A stretch of DNA of 64,000 nucleotides, taken from contig JBAXXL010000010.1 of assembly GCA_037127915.1 (NCBI GenBank), positions 1-64,000 on the forward strand, read 5' to 3'. How positions within the stretch are numbered: position 1 is the stretch's first letter; the number at the start of each line of letters is the position of its first letter. Shown piece after piece: positions 62,081 through 64,000 of this stretch. A model generated the notes under the pieces. The model searched no databases and was not told the origin of the DNA. It saw only the letters and a list, made by a program, of their open reading frames with translations. Position numbers and translations under genes: made by a program. Source of the DNA: JBAXXL01 sp037127915 (lineage in GTDB: Bacteria > Bacteroidota > Ignavibacteria > Kapaibacteriales > UBA2268).

Positions 62081-63640
62081 ATGGGCATATTAACAATTGT
62101 TATTGTGAGCGTATTGGGCTTTTTGGCGGCATTTGTCATAGGCAATATATCGACCAAAAGTGCAATAAAAGAGAAGATTAGTCAAGCGGAATTAAACGCA
62201 AAAAACATTTTAAAAGACGCCGAAAACGAAGCTAGAAATGTAAAAAAGGAAAAAATGCTCGAAGCCAAAGAAGAATGGCATCGTAGAAAAATGGAATTTG
62301 AGAGCGAAGCGAACCAGAGAAATCAAAAAGCTAAGACCATTGAAAAACAGTTAAAAGAAAGAGAAGACGGTTTAAACAGTAAGTTAGAACTTATTCAGAA
62401 GAAAGAAGCAAAAGTACAGGCTTTTGAAGAAGATATGGCAGGAAAAGAAAAGAAACTTGCCGAGAAAGCTAAAGGCATCGATTTAATAATTGATGAGCAA
62501 AACAAAAGATTAGAACAAGTTGCAGGACTTTCCCGCGAAGACGCAAAGAAAATCCTTATGGATAATTTATTTAATGAAGCTAAGGTTGATGGTCAATCTA
62601 TTGCCCATAAAATCCGCGAAGAAGCACGTATTACCGCAACAAAAGAAGCTCAGAACATAGTGGTTCAAGCTATCCAACGCTCTGCTTCCGATCATAGTAC
62701 TGAAACTACAGTAGCTGTTGTGAACTTAGACGGCGACGAAATGAAAGGCAGAATTATCGGGCGCGAAGGTAGAAATATCCGCGCATTTGAAGCCGCAACA
62801 GGAATAGACTTGATAATTGACGATACTCCTGAAGCGGTTGTAATTTCCGGTTTCGATCCCTTCCGCCGTGAAGTTGCAAAAATAGCCCTTGAGCGTTTGA
62901 TGTTAGATGGCCGTATTCACCCGACCCGTATTGAAGAAGTAGTAGAAAAGGTTAAAAACGAATTGGAAGGCAATTTGGAGCAAATCGGTGAAGCCGCAAT
63001 TTTCGAATTGGGTATCCACAATATGCACGTTGAACTTCTGAAATTAATCGGTAGAATGAAATACCGCACAAGTTACGGACAGAATTTGCTGAACCACTCA
63101 CTGGAAGTTGCTTATTTAGCCGGTATAATGGCGGCAGAAATAGGCGTTGATGTTGACTTGGCGAAAAGAGCCGCTATATTGCACGATATAGGAAAGTGCG
63201 TTGAAAAAGAAACCGCTCCTCACGCTTTAATCGGTTATGAATTAGCGAAAAAATATAAAGAAAAATACACAGTTTGCAATGCAATCGGCGCCCATCACGA
63301 AGATATCGAGATGGAAACTCCAATTGCGGTATTGATTCAAGCGGCTGATTCAATCAGCGGTGCTCGTCCGGGTGCCCGCCGTGAATCGTTGGAAAACTAT
63401 GTTAAGAGATTGCAAAAACTCGAAGAGATTGCTCAAAGTTTCCAAGGTGTTGCTAAAACATTCGCTATTCAAGCAGGTCGTGAGATTCGCGTTATTGTTG
63501 AACCGGATGCAATTGATGATTTCACAGCTGATGAGATTTCCGTCAATGTAGCTAAGAAAATCGAATTGGAAATGGAATATCCGGGTCAAATTAAAGTTAC
63601 AGTTGTTAGAGAACGTCGTAGCGTTGCTTTCGCAAAATAA
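62081..63640 (+). CDS. rny: Ribonuclease Y
   Basis: 519 residues. One N-terminal membrane helix (about 2-21) is followed by a long coiled coil (28-145), a KH domain with IIGREGRNI (225-233), and an HD domain with ILHDIGK (His368, Asp369) and AHHED (404-408), as in RNase Y, an endonuclease that starts mRNA decay at the membrane. The upstream frame start ATG at 62075 sits only one base after GGAG; the ATG at 62081 has a 7-base spacing and is preferred. Followed by asd after 16 bp. Confidence 0.96.
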   Translation: MGILTIVIVSVLGFLAAFVIGNISTKSAIKEKISQAELNAKNILKDAENEARNVKKEKMLEAKEEWHRRKMEFESEANQRNQKAKTIEKQLKEREDGLNSKLELIQKKEAKVQAFEEDMAGKEKKLAEKAKGIDLIIDEQNKRLEQVAGLSREDAKKILMDNLFNEAKVDGQSIAHKIREEARITATKEAQNIVVQAIQRSASDHSTETTVAVVNLDGDEMKGRIIGREGRNIRAFEAATGIDLIIDDTPEAVVISGFDPFRREVAKIALERLMLDGRIHPTRIEEVVEKVKNELEGNLEQIGEAAIFELGIHNMHVELLKLIGRMKYRTSYGQNLLNHSLEVAYLAGIMAAEIGVDVDLAKRAAILHDIGKCVEKETAPHALIGYELAKKYKEKYTVCNAIGAHHEDIEMETPIAVLIQAADSISGARPGARRESLENYVKRLQKLEEIAQSFQGVAKTFAIQAGREIRVIVEPDAIDDFTADEISVNVAKKIELEMEYPGQIKVTVVRERRSVAFAK

Positions 63641-63656
63641 TTTGAGGTCATTGAAT

Positions 63657-64000
63657 TTGAACAAAGAAAAAGTAAATGTCGCTGTTGTAGGTGCTACCGG
63701 TTTGGTTGGCAGAACGATGCTCCAAGTTCTTAAAGAGCGCAATTTCCCTTGCGGAAGCGTAAAAGCATTGGCGTCCGCACGTACAGCAGGACAGTTTGTA
63801 GAATTTGGATCAGAAAAGATCATAGTAGAAGAGTTAATATCCACATCATTCGATGGTGTGGATATTGCTTTGTTTTCAGCTGGCTCCGACGTAAGCCGTG
63901 TGTTTGCGCCTATAGCCGCAGATGCCGGTTGTATTGTTATTGATAATGGAAGCTATTGGAGAATGCACGAAGATGTGCCTCTCTGTGTGCCGGAGGTTAA
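63657..64000 (+). CDS. asd: Aspartate-semialdehyde dehydrogenase, N-terminal part
   Basis: The frame runs off the right edge; about 114 residues are visible. The NADP-binding GATGLVG lies at residues 11-17, followed by SARTAGQ, ALFSAGSDVSRVFAPIA, split as family-typical blocks, and IDNGSYWRMHEDVPLCVPEV, where most bacterial enzymes have DNSSAFRM. The enzyme reduces aspartyl phosphate to aspartate semialdehyde for Lys, Met, Thr and diaminopimelate. The start is TTG at 63657 with GAGG nine bases upstream; the catalytic Cys lies outside the window. Confidence 0.92.
   Translation, partial: MNKEKVNVAVVGATGLVGRTMLQVLKERNFPCGSVKALASARTAGQFVEFGSEKIIVEELISTSFDGVDIALFSAGSDVSRVFAPIAADAGCIVIDNGSYWRMHEDVPLCVPEV

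Noticed and set aside
63350..63844. 164-residue minus-strand frame over the rny end and asd start
   Set aside because: It is antisense to two clearly conserved genes.

Overview
The window is an AT-rich chromosome segment from a member of the Bacteroidetes/Chlorobi/Ignavibacteria (FCB) lineage; Kapabacteria or Ignavibacteria are plausible but cannot be fixed from the sequence. Eighteen proteins end in a type IX secretion (T9SS) type A sorting domain (YPNP near its start, a closing basic residue). Several promoters follow the Bacteroidetes TTTG-N20-TAnnTTTG pattern. The right edge carries housekeeping genes (pheT, zapA, a candidate 6S RNA, rny, asd).

Layout. 1-7 kb: a 5'-truncated IgGFc-binding-like secreted protein, a small lipoprotein, a TlpA-like thioredoxin, a membrane acyltransferase-like protein, gmhA and a CNNM/CBS membrane protein. 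7.4-11.5 kb: a two-gene operon for a secreted leucine-rich-repeat protein and a large secreted protein with a trypsin-like core. 11.7-12.6 kb: a PAP2 phosphatase-like protein and a BFD-type [2Fe-2S] ferredoxin. 12.8-32.1 kb, minus strand: ten arylsulfotransferase (ASST)-like beta-propeller genes. Eight near-equal copies are packed head to tail with 1-7 bp gaps, the ninth carries fibronectin-III modules, and the tenth is divergent. One further copy survives only as its sorting domain. 32.3-34.3 kb: a lipoprotein and an acetylpolyamine amidohydrolase/HDAC-like enzyme lacking the catalytic tyrosine. 34.9-43.4 kb: a pair of 1316-residue Asp-box propeller/FN3 proteins. 44.2-52.9 kb: a pair of about 1350-residue GEVED/beta-helix/Ig-like proteins. 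53.3-55.8 kb: a GLUG-repeat protein. 56.5-56.9 kb: hicB with a frameshifted hicA. 57.5-64 kb: pheT, a coiled-coil gene, zapA, ssrS candidate, rny and the 5' part of asd.

Most of the window reads as a factory of secreted, surface-anchored proteins that has grown by repeated duplication. Sorting domains, FN3 modules and 3' flanks are shared between paralogs in tracts more alike than the rest of the genes, which points to gene conversion and module shuffling. Decayed copies lie beside live ones. Gaps between the large genes are filled with a mosaic of short palindromic repeats. The most notable points are the ASST array with its non-ATG starts (ATT, ATA, TTG) in three copies, the Tyr-to-Phe change in the deacetylase, the one-base frameshift in hicA, the 667-bp identical tract between the two large Ig-like genes, and a TGTAACAAA element upstream of four secreted-protein units.
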